DNA of 64,000 nt from Adenanthera pavonina (taxonomy: Eukaryota > Streptophyta > Magnoliopsida > Fabales > Fabaceae): positions 7,613,501 through 7,677,500 of the forward strand of contig JAIVEN010000024.1 in NCBI GenBank assembly GCA_026686845.1, read 5' to 3'. The stretch's first letter is position 1. The number at the start of each line of letters is the position of its first letter. The position numbers were made by a program, and so were the translations under genes. The notes under the pieces are model-generated. The model was given only the letters and a program-made list of their open reading frames with translations. It ran no database searches and was not told the DNA's origin. Below, piece by piece: positions 1-10,859 of this stretch.

Positions 1-579
1 TCATGCCCCAAAGAAACCCATGCAACAGCTGTGAAAAGAATTTTTAGATATCTAATTGGAACATCACAGATGGGTCTTTGGTATCCAAAAGACAATGGAG
101 AAGATCTCAAAGGATACACTGATGCTGACTTTGCAGGATCCAAAACTGACAGAAAAAGCACAAGTGGAACTTGTCAGTTTCTTGGAGGATCCCTGGTTTC
201 ATGGTTCAGCAAAAAGCAAAACAGTGTAGCTCTATCCACTGCAGAAGCTGAGTATGTTGCAGCTGGAAGCTGTTGTGCCCAAGTCATCTGGATGAAGCAG
301 CAACTTGAAGATCTTGAGGTTAAAATGAAAGAGATACCCATCATGTGTGATAATCAAAGTGCCATAAACATCACTAAGAATCCTGTCATGCACTCAAGGA
401 CGAAACATATTGAGGTTAGACACCACTTCATAAGGGATCATGTTCTGAAAGAAGAAGTTAAGCTGGAATACATCCCAACAGAGGATCAACTAGCTGACAT
501 ACTGACCAAACCTCTACCAGAAGACAGGCATTGCAAAATAAGGAGAGAGTTGGGAATGGTAAATCCCAATGAATTGTAA
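1..579 (+). pseudogene. copia-1 pol C-terminus: end of reverse transcriptase and complete RNase H
   Basis: This is the 3' end of a Ty1/copia polyprotein that enters from the left edge, open from base 1 to the stop at 577-579. RNase H degrades the RNA strand of the RNA/DNA hybrid during reverse transcription inside the virus-like particle. Visible motifs are TDADFAGSKTDRKSTSG (first catalytic Asp), STAEAEYVAA (Glu), MCDNQSAI (Asp) and the terminal block ending in LADILTKPL, all typical of plant copia. The start codon at 31 is only an internal methionine; the reading frame continues upstream. The sequence is nearly the same as copia-2 at 13740-14350, which has stops here. It belongs to the SIRE/Maximus (Sirevirus) lineage, judged from the linked RT in copia-2 and the extra gene downstream. 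The rest of pol lies outside the window. Confidence 0.93.
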
Positions 580-1321
580 GTCATTTCTGTGCAATTATGT
601 CTTCAGAATTTTTAATATTAGAATTTATTCTAACTTGAGCATCGGAGTATGTTTCAATATAGTTACAGGTGCTCCTTGTGAAAATCAATGGCTAAAAGTT
701 TGAAAGATTGGAGCACTCCAGATTGGAACAACCAGAAAGTAAAGTGAATGATAATTATTCTAAGGTCTGGATCCATTCTGTAAGTTTTTAAAGCTGAAAT
801 TTGTATGATGTTTGATTGCTAGATGAGTTTCATTGATAATCTGTGTTTTCGAACTGGTCAACATTTTCAACATTCAAATTTTGGTTAATCAACAGACGAA
901 CGTTGGCCTGTTATGCCTTGAACAGTTCTCGGTAATACCTCAAAATTCGTCTGTTGAAGCTTAAAAGTTCGAATTTTCAAAAATAGAAATTTCAAGAGTA
1001 TAATTGTCCATCACTGTTATGCGAATTGTTACTTCTTAACATACGAATGTTGGACAATATTTATAAAAGTTGAAAATTCGAAGTCTCAGTTCAAAATTCG
1101 TCTGTTGACTTATGCTCTTGATGATTGAATGCTTGAAAGATGATGCTCTGTATGCTTAATTCGTCTATTGGTTGAAGTTTTGTCTATTGAAGCTGTTTTT
1201 CTTTTCAACATTCGAATTTTGTCGGAGCAAAATTCGTCTGATTTTGTATGTATTGATTGTTTCAAGTCACTGTCAGACGAACTTTCAGACGAAAATTCGT
1301 CTGTCAGTAAGACAAGCTGAA
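580..1321 (+). other. copia-1 internal spacer between RNase H and env-like gene
   Basis: Non-coding spacer following the pol stop. It matches copia-2 at 14353-15079 and, inverted, copia-3 at 63263-64000. It is AT-rich and peppered with AAATTCGTCTG / CAGACGAATTT units and with the palindrome AAATTCGAATTT, the same motifs that fill the U3 part of this family's LTR. The match to the other spacers ends at about 1321, where a deletion junction with gypsy-1 begins. The start of the env-like gene is therefore missing from this copy. Short open frames here (for example 1172-1381) do not resemble any protein. Confidence 0.8.
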
Positions 1322-1376
1322 CTATATACCTTGGCCCAATTCATTCAAGAATTTGATATGGACCTATATACCTTGG
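1322..1376. other. Deletion junction with 13-bp filler repeat
   Basis: The 13-mer CTATATACCTTGG occurs at 1322-1334 and again at 1364-1376. The second copy is native gypsy-1 sequence (it encodes part of the TPRYIGPYQ region on the minus strand). The first copy lies exactly where copia-1 spacer similarity stops and belongs to neither element at that place. This looks like templated filler DNA added during repair of the break that removed the 3' part of gypsy-1 and the 5' part of the copia-1 env-like gene. Confidence 0.6.
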
Positions 1377-4300
1377 AGTAAGCTTCTTGGCTCGAATCGA
1401 TCTTCCAACACCAGTAGTAGGAGTGACCTTAAAAAACACATGATCTCCCACATCAAACTCCAATGGTCTCCTCCTCCTATCTGCATAACTCTTTTGCCGA
1501 CTCTGAGCAGTAAGAAGCTTCTGACGAATACTCTCTATCTGCCGAGAGGTTTGATCTACAATATCTGGGCCCAAAAGACTCCTCTCACCGAGTTCAACCC
1601 AGCACAATGGTGATCTGCATTTTCTGCCATACAACGCTTCATAAGGAGCCATCTGCAAACTCGAGTGGAAACTGTTGTTGTAGGCAAATTCAACCAATGG
1701 CAAGAACTGATCCCAATTGCCTTTCTTCTCTAGAACACACGCCCTAAGCATGTCCTCTAGAGTCTGAATAGTCCTTTCAGTCTGCCCATCAGATTGAGGG
1801 TGATAAGCAGTACTGAAACTCAACTTCGAGCCCATGGCCTTCTGAAGAGATTTCCAAAACCTGGATGTAAACCTCGGATCTCTATCTGACACAATATTCA
1901 TCGGGACTCCATGCAGTCTTACAATTTCATTCACATACAACTGGGCCAGCTTTTCCATTGAAATAGTTTCCCGAATTGGAAGAAAATGGGCCGACTTCGT
2001 CAACCTGTCCACAATGACCCATATCGCATTGTGTCCTGAAGAGGTCCTTGGTAATCCCATTACAAAATCCATGGAAACACTATCCCATTTCCACTCTGGG
2101 ATCTCCAGAGATTGCAACGTACCTGCAGGCAATTGGTGCTCGATCTTTACCTTCTGACAAATCAGACATCTGGCCACAAACTCTGCGATGTCCTTTTTCA
2201 TGCCTGGCCACCAATAACCTCTCTTCAAATCCTGGTACATCTTAGTAGTACCTGGGTGAATAGTGTACCTGCTTTTATGAGCTTCCTCCAATACAGTTTC
2301 TTGTAATTTCGCAACATTAGGCACACAAATTCGACCATGGTACCGGATAATACCATCTTCCAGAATATTAAAATCCTGGGTCTCCGCCATTTCAACTTGT
2401 TCTCGAATACCCAAAAGGTAGTCATCCTCCATCTGAGCATAGCAGATGTTCCTCAATAAATCACTTGACACACTAATAGAATTCATTACTAATACTCCAA
2501 GATGGACATTAATAGATAACTTCATATCTCTCAAACTTTCAAGCAACTGCTGCTCCCTGATCATCATTATAGCCATATGGATCGATTTTCTACTCAATGC
2601 ATCCGCCACAACATTGGCTTTCCCAGGATGATATTTCAAAGCAAACTCATAATCCACCAGGAACTCAACCCAACGCCTTTGCCTCATATTTAGCTCTTTC
2701 TGATCAAACAAATACTTTAAACTTTTGTGATCACTGAATACCTCGAACTGAGTGCCATAGAGATAATGTCTCCATAATTTTAAAGCAAACACTACAGCCG
2801 CTAGCTCAAGGTCATGAGTAGGATAATTCTCCTTATGAGGCCTTAACTGCCTTGAAGCATACGCCACAACTCTACCTTGCTGCATCAGAACACACCCTAG
2901 ACCCTTCTTAGAGGCGTCCGTGTAAACTGTGAACGACTCTGATGGGTTAGGGATAATGAGCACTGGGGTGGACGTCAGACAAACCTTCAGCTCTTGGAAT
3001 GCTCTCTCACACCTGTCATCCCAAATGAAAGATCGATCCTTACGGGTGAGTCTAGTCAATGGCATAACAAGTTGAGAGAATCCCTTAATGAACCTTCGGT
3101 AATATCCAGCCAAACCCAGAAAACTCCGAATTTCCGTCACCGATTGCGGCCTTTCCCAATTCAACACCGCTTCCACTTTACTAGGGTCTACTGCCACACC
3201 TTTTGCAGAAATCACATGACCCAGAAATTTCACTTCTTGTAGCCAAAACTCACACTTACTGAGCTTAGCATACAGTTGATGATCCCGCAATACTTGCAAT
3301 ACAATCCGAAGATGATGCGCATGCTCCTCTTCACTCTTAGAATAGACCAGAATATCGTCAATAAAAACCACCACAAACTTATCCAAATACGGCCGGAACA
3401 CTCTATTCATATAGTCCATGAAGATTGCCGGGGCATTGGTTAACCCGAATGGCATCACAAGAAACTCATAATGACCATATCGAGTCCGAAATGCCGTTTT
3501 AGGCACATCCTCAGCATGTACTCGCAATTGATGGTATCCTGACCTCAAATCGATTTTAGAGAATACAGAGGCACCTACCAACTGATCAATCAAGTCTTCA
3601 ATCCTAGGCAAAGGATATTTATTCTTGATCGTCACCCGGTTCAGCTGCCTGTAATCAATGCACAATCTGAGGCTACCATCCTTCTTCTTGACAAACAATA
3701 CTGGAGCTCCCCAAGGTGAAACACTAGGTCTGATAAAACCTCTCTTTAACAAATCCTCAATCTGTTTCTTCAACTCCTTCAATTCAGACGGCGCCATTCG
3801 ATATGGAGCTTTCGAAATAGGACTAGTCCCGGGCACCAAATCAATGGAAAACTCCAGCTCTCGTGGTGGGGGTAAACCAGTAATCTCCTCTGGAAATACA
3901 TCGGGGAATTCATTCACAATTGGATATCTTTCAACACCTCCTTGCATATCCACATTCACAGAGAAGAAAACCAGAAACCCTTGACATCCTTTCTTCAGAT
4001 ACCTGTCAGCTTGAGCAAAGGACAAACAAAAATTCTCATCCCCTTCAACACTAGGGATATTCATCGGCAAAGACACAGTCTTTCGAGCACAGTCGAGAAT
4101 GGCATTATTCGCTTCCAACCAATCCATCCCAATTATCACATCAATCTCTCGCAATGGTAAACATATTAGATCCAGAGTAGTGCTTCGGTGTTCAAAATGA
4201 ACTACACAGCTCAAACAAGCTTGAGCTGTCCTGATGGAAACTCCCGTAGGCGTCGATACTGACAACTCAAAAGGCAACTCCATTGCCACAATACCCAATC

Positions 4301-5633
4301 TCCGAGCACACTCAAAAGAAATGAAGGAATGCGATGCACCTGAGTCAAACAAAGCATGAATAGAGTAACCATTAAGTTTAAGTTTACCTTTAATCATGTT
4401 AGGCGCTGCATCCGCTTCTTGTCGGGTGATGGCGAAAACTCGTCCAGGCATCGTGGGTCTCATCATCACATCTTCACGCCTCGGCTCATGACAACCTCGA
4501 GCAATATGTCCCGGTCTCCCACAATTAAAACAAAGCAAGCACGGACGGTCACCATGGTTAAACCCACACTTTGTGCACGGATTCGATGCACTACCAGAAC
4601 TGTATTGAGATGGAGCGGAGTCCCTTCCGGCATACTCACTCTGACTGGAACTCCCTCGTTCAAAGCCACCTCGATAAAAGGGTCCTCTGCCAAACCGACC
4701 TCTGTTGAATTGATCTCTACCAAACCTGCCTCTTCCTCTACCATGACGACCTCGATTATGTCGACCTCTTCCTCCACTAGAACCTGTACTACCACCACTG
4801 CTACCACTTCCTGAACCACTTCCTTTACTGATTCCTCCCGTAGGTCCTAGGTGAGAAAAAGCCCGAATCATGGAATTCTTTCGATACTCCTCAGCCTCTT
4901 TCATTCGTTTATAAAGAGCACGAATCTTCGCACATAGGTCCTCAAAGGACACAAACTCTACCACCAACAGCCGCTCTTTAATCTCTGGGTGGGCTCCCTC
5001 AAACAACCTTTGAGCCATCCACCTATCATCAGGATGATTATTTAGATAAGTGGAATACTTGGCCAAGTCTAAAAACTTATCAATGTACTCATCTGCTGAC
5101 AGATTCCCTTGTTGAAAAGTTAGGAACTCGGCCTCCTTTTGCATCATTAAGGCTGGAGGGACATAATATGCAAAGAACCGTTCCTTAAACTGCCCCCAAT
5201 TCATAGGAGGATTCATCGCTTCAACCCTTGGGAGAACACTCCTCCACCATCTCTTGGCCTTCTTTTCCAACTTAAATGCCGCCAATTGCACCCTTTGCTT
5301 CGTGGTGCAATCCATTACACTGAAGATATTCTCCATTTGTTCAATCCAATCCTCAGCCTGTGACACATCCATGGTACCTTTGAAAGCCGGAGGATTGAAC
5401 TTCCGAAAGTCCTTCAATTGTGAGGAGATACCCCTTCTTCCGACCCTTGGGGCTCTCTCAGGCTCCCCCACATTCTCATCTTCTCCTGCATTCAGATCCA
5501 CAAATATACCAGCTTCTTCATTTACATCCTCCTGTTCTTGCCTGTCCATTCTCTCTTGCAACCTGTTCAACGTCTCCCCCTGAGTGTTCACCTGATTACT
5601 GAGGCCAGCCAACATCTCATGCATCTGCCTCAT
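1341..5633 (-). CDS. gag-pol: gypsy-1 gag-pol polyprotein (gag, protease, RT, RNase H, integrase)
   Basis: One 1430-residue frame. Gag covers residues 1-400, with a Gly/Arg/Ser-rich stretch at 270-330 and a CX2CX4HX4C zinc knuckle (C368, C371, H376, C381). The aspartic protease motif DSGAS is at 430-434. RT spans about 610-810, with its catalytic FIDD at 757-760. RNase H begins at VYTDASKKG (Asp906). Integrase has the HHCC finger (H1119, H1126, C1156, C1159) and the D-D-E catalytic residues D1189, D1250 and E1286. All are intact, so this copy looks recent. Two defects show. An upstream ATG at 5669-5667, which begins MSRRGR, hits a TAG at 5651-5649, so the usual longer N-terminus is cut off. 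The frame ends at 1343-1341 in TGA where gypsy-2 has CGA (a C-to-T change). The final integrase tail is lost in the deletion just beyond. Whether it is expressed is unknown. Confidence 0.93.
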   Translation of the reverse strand: MRQMHEMLAGLSNQVNTQGETLNRLQERMDRQEQEDVNEEAGIFVDLNAGEDENVGEPERAPRVGRRGISSQLKDFRKFNPPAFKGTMDVSQAEDWIEQMENIFSVMDCTTKQRVQLAAFKLEKKAKRWWRSVLPRVEAMNPPMNWGQFKERFFAYYVPPALMMQKEAEFLTFQQGNLSADEYIDKFLDLAKYSTYLNNHPDDRWMAQRLFEGAHPEIKERLLVVEFVSFEDLCAKIRALYKRMKEAEEYRKNSMIRAFSHLGPTGGISKGSGSGSGSSGGSTGSSGGRGRHNRGRHGRGRGRFGRDQFNRGRFGRGPFYRGGFERGSSSQSEYAGRDSAPSQYSSGSASNPCTKCGFNHGDRPCLLCFNCGRPGHIARGCHEPRREDVMMRPTMPGRVFAITRQEADAAPNMIKGKLKLNGYSIHALFDSGASHSFISFECARRLGIVAMELPFELSVSTPTGVSIRTAQACLSCVVHFEHRSTTLDLICLPLREIDVIIGMDWLEANNAILDCARKTVSLPMNIPSVEGDENFCLSFAQADRYLKKGCQGFLVFFSVNVDMQGGVERYPIVNEFPDVFPEEITGLPPPRELEFSIDLVPGTSPISKAPYRMAPSELKELKKQIEDLLKRGFIRPSVSPWGAPVLFVKKKDGSLRLCIDYRQLNRVTIKNKYPLPRIEDLIDQLVGASVFSKIDLRSGYHQLRVHAEDVPKTAFRTRYGHYEFLVMPFGLTNAPAIFMDYMNRVFRPYLDKFVVVFIDDILVYSKSEEEHAHHLRIVLQVLRDHQLYAKLSKCEFWLQEVKFLGHVISAKGVAVDPSKVEAVLNWERPQSVTEIRSFLGLAGYYRRFIKGFSQLVMPLTRLTRKDRSFIWDDRCERAFQELKVCLTSTPVLIIPNPSESFTVYTDASKKGLGCVLMQQGRVVAYASRQLRPHKENYPTHDLELAAVVFALKLWRHYLYGTQFEVFSDHKSLKYLFDQKELNMRQRRWVEFLVDYEFALKYHPGKANVVADALSRKSIHMAIMMIREQQLLESLRDMKLSINVHLGVLVMNSISVSSDLLRNICYAQMEDDYLLGIREQVEMAETQDFNILEDGIIRYHGRICVPNVAKLQETVLEEAHKSRYTIHPGTTKMYQDLKRGYWWPGMKKDIAEFVARCLICQKVKIEHQLPAGTLQSLEIPEWKWDSVSMDFVMGLPRTSSGHNAIWVIVDRLTKSAHFLPIRETISMEKLAQLYVNEIVRLHGVPMNIVSDRDPRFTSRFWKSLQKAMGSKLSFSTAYHPQSDGQTERTIQTLEDMLRACVLEKKGNWDQFLPLVEFAYNNSFHSSLQMAPYEALYGRKCRSPLCWVELGERSLLGPDIVDQTSRQIESIRQKLLTAQSRQKSYADRRRRPLEFDVGDHVFFKVTPTTGVGRSIRAKKLTPRYIGPYQILE

Positions 5634-5815
5634 CAGGTCACTGTTACTCTATCTTCCTCTTCGAGACATTCTTCCTACACACAAGCAACAACACATTCAA
5701 TTATACGGTTCTAGACTAGCATTGCAGTGGGAATATAGTCTATGTATTCAAAACTCGTGCCAAGTAGTACTTCAAGCAGAAACAATAGCCCAAAACCATT
5801 GCTCTGATACCAAAA
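5634..5815 (-). promoter_or_regulatory. gypsy-1 leader with tRNA-iMet primer-binding site at 5801-5812
   Basis: The minus strand reads TGGTATCAGAGC at 5812-5801, three bases inside the LTR. This is the standard plant primer-binding site complementary to the 3' end of initiator tRNA-Met, where minus-strand cDNA synthesis starts. Leader sequence follows up to the gag start. The position fixes the inner edge of the 5' LTR at 5816. Confidence 0.9.
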
Positions 5816-8291
5816 TGTAACATCCTACCTCCACTCTTACCAAATCTCACGAAATACAACCAAACACAACCCAAACAACATCACCCAGCCTCAAACCATC
5901 GGAAACTAATCCCAGAAATACCAAATTTTGGGCTGGGGCCGCGGCCGCTACAGGATTGCCGCGGCTCCGGCCTGCTCTGTTTCTCCCTCGCTACTGCCAT
6001 CACTGGCGCCGCGGTCTGGACACTTGAGCCGCGGCGCCCCCAGCTGATATACCATATCAGCAAATTCAGCGTTCTGGGGTGAACTTCCGACGCGCATAAC
6101 TTTATGCTCCGACCTCCGATTGACTCGATTCCAACTCCTACAAGTCAATCTAGTCCCCATCTATCCATAGACACCACTTTCACCTCAATCCAACTCCGTA
6201 TGGAAATTCTGGACCATTGACACCATTTTGGCCACTTATTAACCAAAACTTGCCACTAACAACCTCCAATTGCCACCAAATGCAAATGGACACTCCAAGA
6301 CCAACCATACATGTCCAAAACCCCTAAAACAACTTGCCAAAGAGGTTTCACCTCAAAGGAACCACTCCTCTGAGATTTGACCCCTTTGAACCCAATTCGA
6401 CAATCCAGGCTACAGGCCCTCAAACAAACTGACAATGCCCAACACCACTCTGAATTCACCAACACTACCATACAGACTTCACAACATCCAAAACCATGCA
6501 TACAACCTATATAAATATACATACATCAATCCGTACAAATCCTTTATCAATTCCTTTCAGCTATCCATTACAAATATACTACCCTACTTGGCGCGAGGCA
6601 CAGCATCCAAATTACACACACTACATAGACCCAATATTCCCACGTACACAGCTACTCCCGCGTCTTCTCCGGACTAATGCCAGAACCGTCACCTGAAAGG
6701 TTAGTTATGGGAGAGGGTGTGAGACAATGTCTCAGTAACCGGGAACAACCACATACAATATCTATATATATATATACTGATCCACACAATCGTGCAATGC
6801 AATGTAAATGAATGGTATGCATGTTCTTCCTCATACACGGCTAGAACCACGAGCTGTCGTCATCACAAGACATTTCAATAGATGATTCCCTTCCAACAGT
6901 CGGTGAAGACAGATTCTGGGACATCACCAAGCTCACCTTACTCTAGTGCAAACCGGCCAATGATTACACTAAAGCTCGGACCGTGGCTCTCCTTCCCCTG
7001 GACCATCACGAATTAATGGTGATTTAGGGAAGGTACATCCCCCAAATCCACTGCCACCTGGCTCTCCCGAAGAGAGGATTTAGTGACAGGGACATTTCAT
7101 CATATCATATTATCCTCTGCCGCCTGGCTCTCCCATGGAGAGGATTTAGCGACAGGGATCTTTACCATATCATCATCTCATATCACATCACATCATCATC
7201 ACCTCATCATCAATCTCTCACTATGCAATCATATGGTGATGATGCTAATGTCATGCCAACATGCCTCTACACACACACATATGTATATATATCATTATTA
7301 TCACAATCATCATATGGACATGCCAGCATGCAATGGTATGGGGATGCTACACATCACAATGCAATTACACAACCATCATACATCAACTAGCCGTGTGTAC
7401 CACATTATATAAGAAAACCATACATATACACAATCAATGTCATATAACCAATACAATACAAACACACACCTGGTTACCTTAACTGTCGTTACCACACACA
7501 CACGAGTTCCACAAGCTTCCTTGAACTGTCCAGTACGCGTGAACCCCTCTCGCTTAGCCAACAACCTTTACAATACCACAATTCTTCCATTAACACAATA
7601 TACCAAACATCACAGTATAACTACATTAACCTAACCCAAGGTTCCAACACCCTTTTCATGCATCAATAAGCTCTTAGGGATCACTCAAGCACTACACAAC
7701 CTCATACCCTTCGGATTCCCAAGAGCCCTAACCAAGAATAACCTAGGGTTAAGCTCAAATCACACATACACCCTTCAAAACTCACATTCAAGCAACAATG
7801 ATACCAAAACACACTCCATTAACCACAAATCATCCATTTCAATCGGTGGATTTCGCCCCAAACCGGAAATCCAACCTCACAATCGGAAATCCCAAATTCT
7901 AACCGAAGAAAATGGGGAGAGAGGAGTAGAGAGCACTTACTAACTTGAATCCAAGCTCCTAATGGACGAGAATCATTCTGGGACACCGAAAATGCCGAAC
8001 CCTAGCACTGCTCCTCGTCTCTCTGCGTCGCTCCCTTTGTTTTCTTTCTTTCTTTCGCGTCCGACTGATCCGGATTTAAACAATTTTTATGACTCTCGCC
8101 GCGGCGGCCCTGCTCCTCGCCGCGGCGCCACCAATTAATCTGGAACAATGCCACTGGAAGGTCTCTCGCTGCGGTGGCTCTGCTCCTAGCCGCGGCGCGG
8201 AGCCTTTTCTGGTTCCTCTTGAACCTATCTCTGTCCTGCTTCCTTCGGTCCTGAACACAAAACCGATAAAGATATCATGAGGGGTGTTACA
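5816..8291 (-). repeat. gypsy-1 5' LTR (2476 bp)
   Basis: Bounded by TGTAACATCC at 5816 and GGTGTTACA ending at 8291 (plus strand), giving canonical TG...CA ends. The PBS abuts the inner edge. It is similar in length and content to the LTRs of gypsy-2 (2497 bp) and gypsy-3 (about 2518 bp after removing its insertion). It holds GC-rich blocks built on CCGCGG palindromes at about 5935-6035 and 8095-8200. A duplicated block (CCTGGCTCTCCC...GAGAGGATTTAG...GACAGGGA) lies at about 7055-7105 and 7120-7160, and a CAT-rich simple tract at about 7170-7225. On the minus strand a candidate intron runs from GTAAGT (7940-7935) to an acceptor at 6694-6693, preceded by the hairpin TGAGACAATGTCTCA (6720-6734). 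Short open frames inside are not genes. Confidence 0.92.
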
Positions 8292-9485
8292 GGAAAGATT
8301 CCACACTTCCCTATGCAGCAATTATCTCAAGAATCCTGCAGCATGCTAGGATTCAGCACATTGAAAAGGGGAAAGGGAAGCTCACTGAGGCCTTCAAAGA
8401 AGAGGAATTGCAAAGGATGGGCATTGAAAGAGATGAAGGACATTGGGTTGGAAAGGGAACAGGAAAATCTGAAGATTTGTTCTTTATTGCTGATGCATCC
8501 CTCCAACAAGAAGGCACCTCTGAGGCTCCTGGCAGATCTGTACCTCAGCCTTCTTAGCCTATTCCATCTCCATCCAGGCCCACTCACCCTCCTTCCATTC
8601 CCTCCTCTCGAACCAAGCCAACTAAGATCACTGAGATGTTTGACAATCTGTCAACACTCATTCTCAGCATTAAGGATGAGCAAAATGCCAAATTTGCTCA
8701 CCTGCAAGATCAGATACATCAGTTAGCAGTGAATATGAAGGTGGTGGCTGATGCCTATGAAGAGATTAGAAATGCAATTCCTACCACTTCAGTTCCACCT
8801 TAGCCTGGTATCCCTGAGCCTTCTCTGTCTCCATCCCCGGTGCCTCCAAGTCCCTTCGAGATTGCTTCCACTGACCATGATAATGATAGTCCTGATGCCA
8901 TGAAATCACCTAGTCCTGGTCCACCCTTGGACTATGGATTGGAAGAAAATAGCCCTCCTGAGCCTATGCAAGAGGATGCTCAGGGTTCAATTCTGTCTAT
9001 ACAAGAATCTGAGCAAGTTGAAAGACTGGTTGCAGCCATGAGCAATGAGTAAAGAAGCATTGTTCCTGTTATTGATTATTTTGCCATTGCTCACAATGCC
9101 CTTCTACTAGCTCAAAGGAGAAGGCTTGAAGAAATGTTTCCTCCTCCTGCACCAGTCTCTCCTTCTCTTGTTGATTATGGACTGACAGAGAGCTCGGCTA
9201 GCTCTTTCCAGGCAGGAAATGCAAGAGCTGCTTGAGGTCTCTGATGATTCTGATGAAGAGCCTTCAACTGCACCAGCTCAGCCAGAAATTCCTTTTGCTC
9301 CTGTCCCTCTTCGTGCTGTTCCTCTCACTCAGATACCTCCTCCAATGGACTTTGCTGGGCTTTCTGATGATGCCAAAAAGGGGGAGAAGATAAAGCAAAC
9401 TGGGACTAAGCACACTGGAAGATCTACTGAGTCATCTGGAAAAGGAAAGACTTACAGCAAGAAGTCTAAGCCAAAGAAGAAGTGA
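8292..9485 (+). pseudogene. copia-1 env-like (post-pol) gene, C-terminal two thirds, broken
   Basis: Sense-strand remnant of the extra gene that Sireviruses carry downstream of pol. It aligns with copia-3 (61061-62330, minus) block by block: the LPYAAIISKILQYAQ-type region at 8310-8345, a Lys/Glu stretch, a Pro/Ser-rich linker (8560-8640), a short heptad-like segment (KFAHLQDQIHQLAVNMK) near 8690-8740, an acidic/Pro-rich part, and a basic tail ending in KKSKPKKK with the stop at 9483-9485. It is interrupted by gypsy-1 at its 5' side, by stops near 8802, 9050 and 9232, and by frameshifts, so it is not functional. The domain resembles the family annotated as putative plant transposon protein; an envelope role is a name by position only, and I see no clear transmembrane segment. 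Confidence 0.8.
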
Positions 9486-9768
9486 TGTTTTTAGATCTTA
9501 GGCTGAATCTTCTTGTTGTATCTAGTTTTAAATTGTTTTATTGTTTGTTTGATGTTTTGAGAACTGATTGAAATATGTATTGCAACAATTTGTTTAAGTA
9601 AATTATATTTTTGGTTGCAATGATTTGGGCTTTGAATCTCTTCACTTAATTTGCTGAAAATGATATCTTATGAACTATAATGCATATATTGAGGGGGAGC
9701 TTGTGTAAGCAAACCCAAGTACTAATCCAGTTTGTGAGTTGTTTTGTCATCATCAAAAAGGGGGAGAA
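9486..9768 (+). promoter_or_regulatory. copia-1 3' untranslated stretch and polypurine tract (9755-9768)
   Basis: About 270 non-coding bases separate the env-like stop from the 3' LTR. They end in AAAAAGGGGGAGAA, the polypurine tract that primes plus-strand DNA synthesis, directly abutting the LTR start TGTTGG at 9769. A second purine patch (TTGAGGGGGAGCTTG) lies at 9687-9703. An equivalent inverted arrangement is seen in copia-3 at 60760-61060. Confidence 0.85.
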
Positions 9769-10173
9769 TGTTGGATCAAGAGTTTTGATGATTCCAAACC
9801 AACACTCAAGAGCTTGGATTGAAGATATCAAAGGAGATTAAAGCTGTTTCAAGTGAAGGTCTTCTGTGAATTGGCTATTAGATCTTTTGTAGGATCTTTA
9901 GTTTTTGTTTAGATTGGGTAAAAGATTTTGATTTGAGAAAAAGACATTTTCAAACCTTGATTTGAAATTTAAATCTTTACCTATTTGGAAAATACTCACA
10001 AACAGACGAAGTTTGAAAGTATAATTGAACTGTCAAGTTGGAAATTCGAACTTTGCTTTTGGAAATTCGAATTTCGAGCTAAAACTGATTAAGTCTGGAA
10101 AGGTGTCCCTCTGTCAGACGAATTTTGGTCATTCAAAATTCGAACTTCAATCAAGTCTGAAAGAAGCCTTTTT

Positions 10174-10550
10174 GTGACAGACGAACTTCACAGTCTCAAA
10201 ATTTGAATTTCAGACAAAATGCCATTTATGAAAACCAAAGAAATTCGTCTGAAGCTTTGCTAAAGTTCATCTGAAATTAAGAAGAAACTAAGTTTGAAAA
10301 ATGCTCTCTGACAGACGAACTTTTACTTAGCAAAATTCGAATTTTCATCTGAGTCAAAAAAAAGCTACTTTGTGACATTCGAATTTCACTCTTTCAAAAT
10401 TCGAATTTCAGACAAAACAAAACTTGAGAAAATAGAGGAAATTCGTCTGAATGTTTGATAAAGTTCATCTGAGATCAAGAATGATTTAAGTCTCAAAACT
10501 GGTCTCTGACAGACGAATTTCACTCTGTCAAAATTCGAATTTCAAAGAAA
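10174..10550 (+). repeat. 198-bp tandem duplication inside U3 of the copia-1 LTR
   Basis: Landmarks recur at a spacing of exactly 198 bases: GTGACA at 10174 and 10372, and GAAATTCGTCTGA at 10240 and 10438. Phrases such as TTTCAGACAAAA and AAAGTTCATCTGA recur in the same order. The copia-2 LTR has one unit in this place (about 11630-11800). The duplication adds motif units to the putative enhancer. Confidence 0.8.
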
Positions 10551-10859
10551 GTGAACTACTGTGTCTATTTGGACGTTCAATGGACAGACGAATTTTGGGC
10601 ATCCAAAATTTGAATTTCGAGGGCACTGTAGCAAATTGAAAACACTGTTCACACTTAACAGAAAATCTTACTTCTTAAAAATTCGTATGTCACATTGTGA
10701 AAATATTTTATGAGTTTCAAAATTCGAATTTCACTCTATGGACAGACGAACTTCGCATTTTTACGTTGGAGGCTTTAACCTTCGGTTCCCTCGAAATTCG
10801 TCTGTTGGCCAACCGAAATTCGAATTTCAGTATGTCAGAAACATTAAATGCGGTTGGTG

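Larger units (their letters stand above)
1333..8291 (-). mobile_element. gypsy-1: Ty3/gypsy chromovirus-like retrotransposon, 3' end deleted
   Basis: In minus-strand order this element has a 5' LTR (8291-5816), a tRNA-iMet primer-binding site, a short leader and one gag-pol frame. Its 3' part (end of the integrase tail, polypurine tract and 3' LTR) is absent. It is inserted in the env-like gene of copia-1: bases from 8292 onward are env-like coding sequence homologous to copia-3. The other flank was lost in a deletion whose junction lies at about 1322-1334. The domain order (PR-RT-RH-INT) and sequence style (DFVMGLP, DRLTKSAHFLPI, HPQSDGQTERTIQTLED) fit the Tekay/Del-type plant chromoviruses; the clade name is inferred from memory of the family, not from a search. 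Gypsy-2 and gypsy-3 are older relatives. Confidence 0.9.

Noticed and set aside
4356..4819. Open frames of 117 and 152 codons over the gag region of gypsy-1
   Set aside because: They lie in other frames of the true gag-pol on the minus strand and reflect its Gly/Arg/Ser-rich composition; no domain.
7140..7230. CAT-rich simple repeat as a separate microsatellite locus
   Set aside because: It is part of the gypsy-1 LTR; gypsy-2 has a matching ATG-rich region at 19070-19240.
8076..8321. GC-rich patch considered as a CpG island of a host gene
   Set aside because: It is the start of the gypsy-1 LTR, built on CCGCGG palindromes, with related decayed copies in the other two gypsy LTRs.
10000..10850. 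Array of short palindromic repeats considered as CRISPR-like or satellite
   Set aside because: Plant nuclear DNA; the units are degenerate, irregularly spaced and confined to one retrotransposon family's LTR and spacer.
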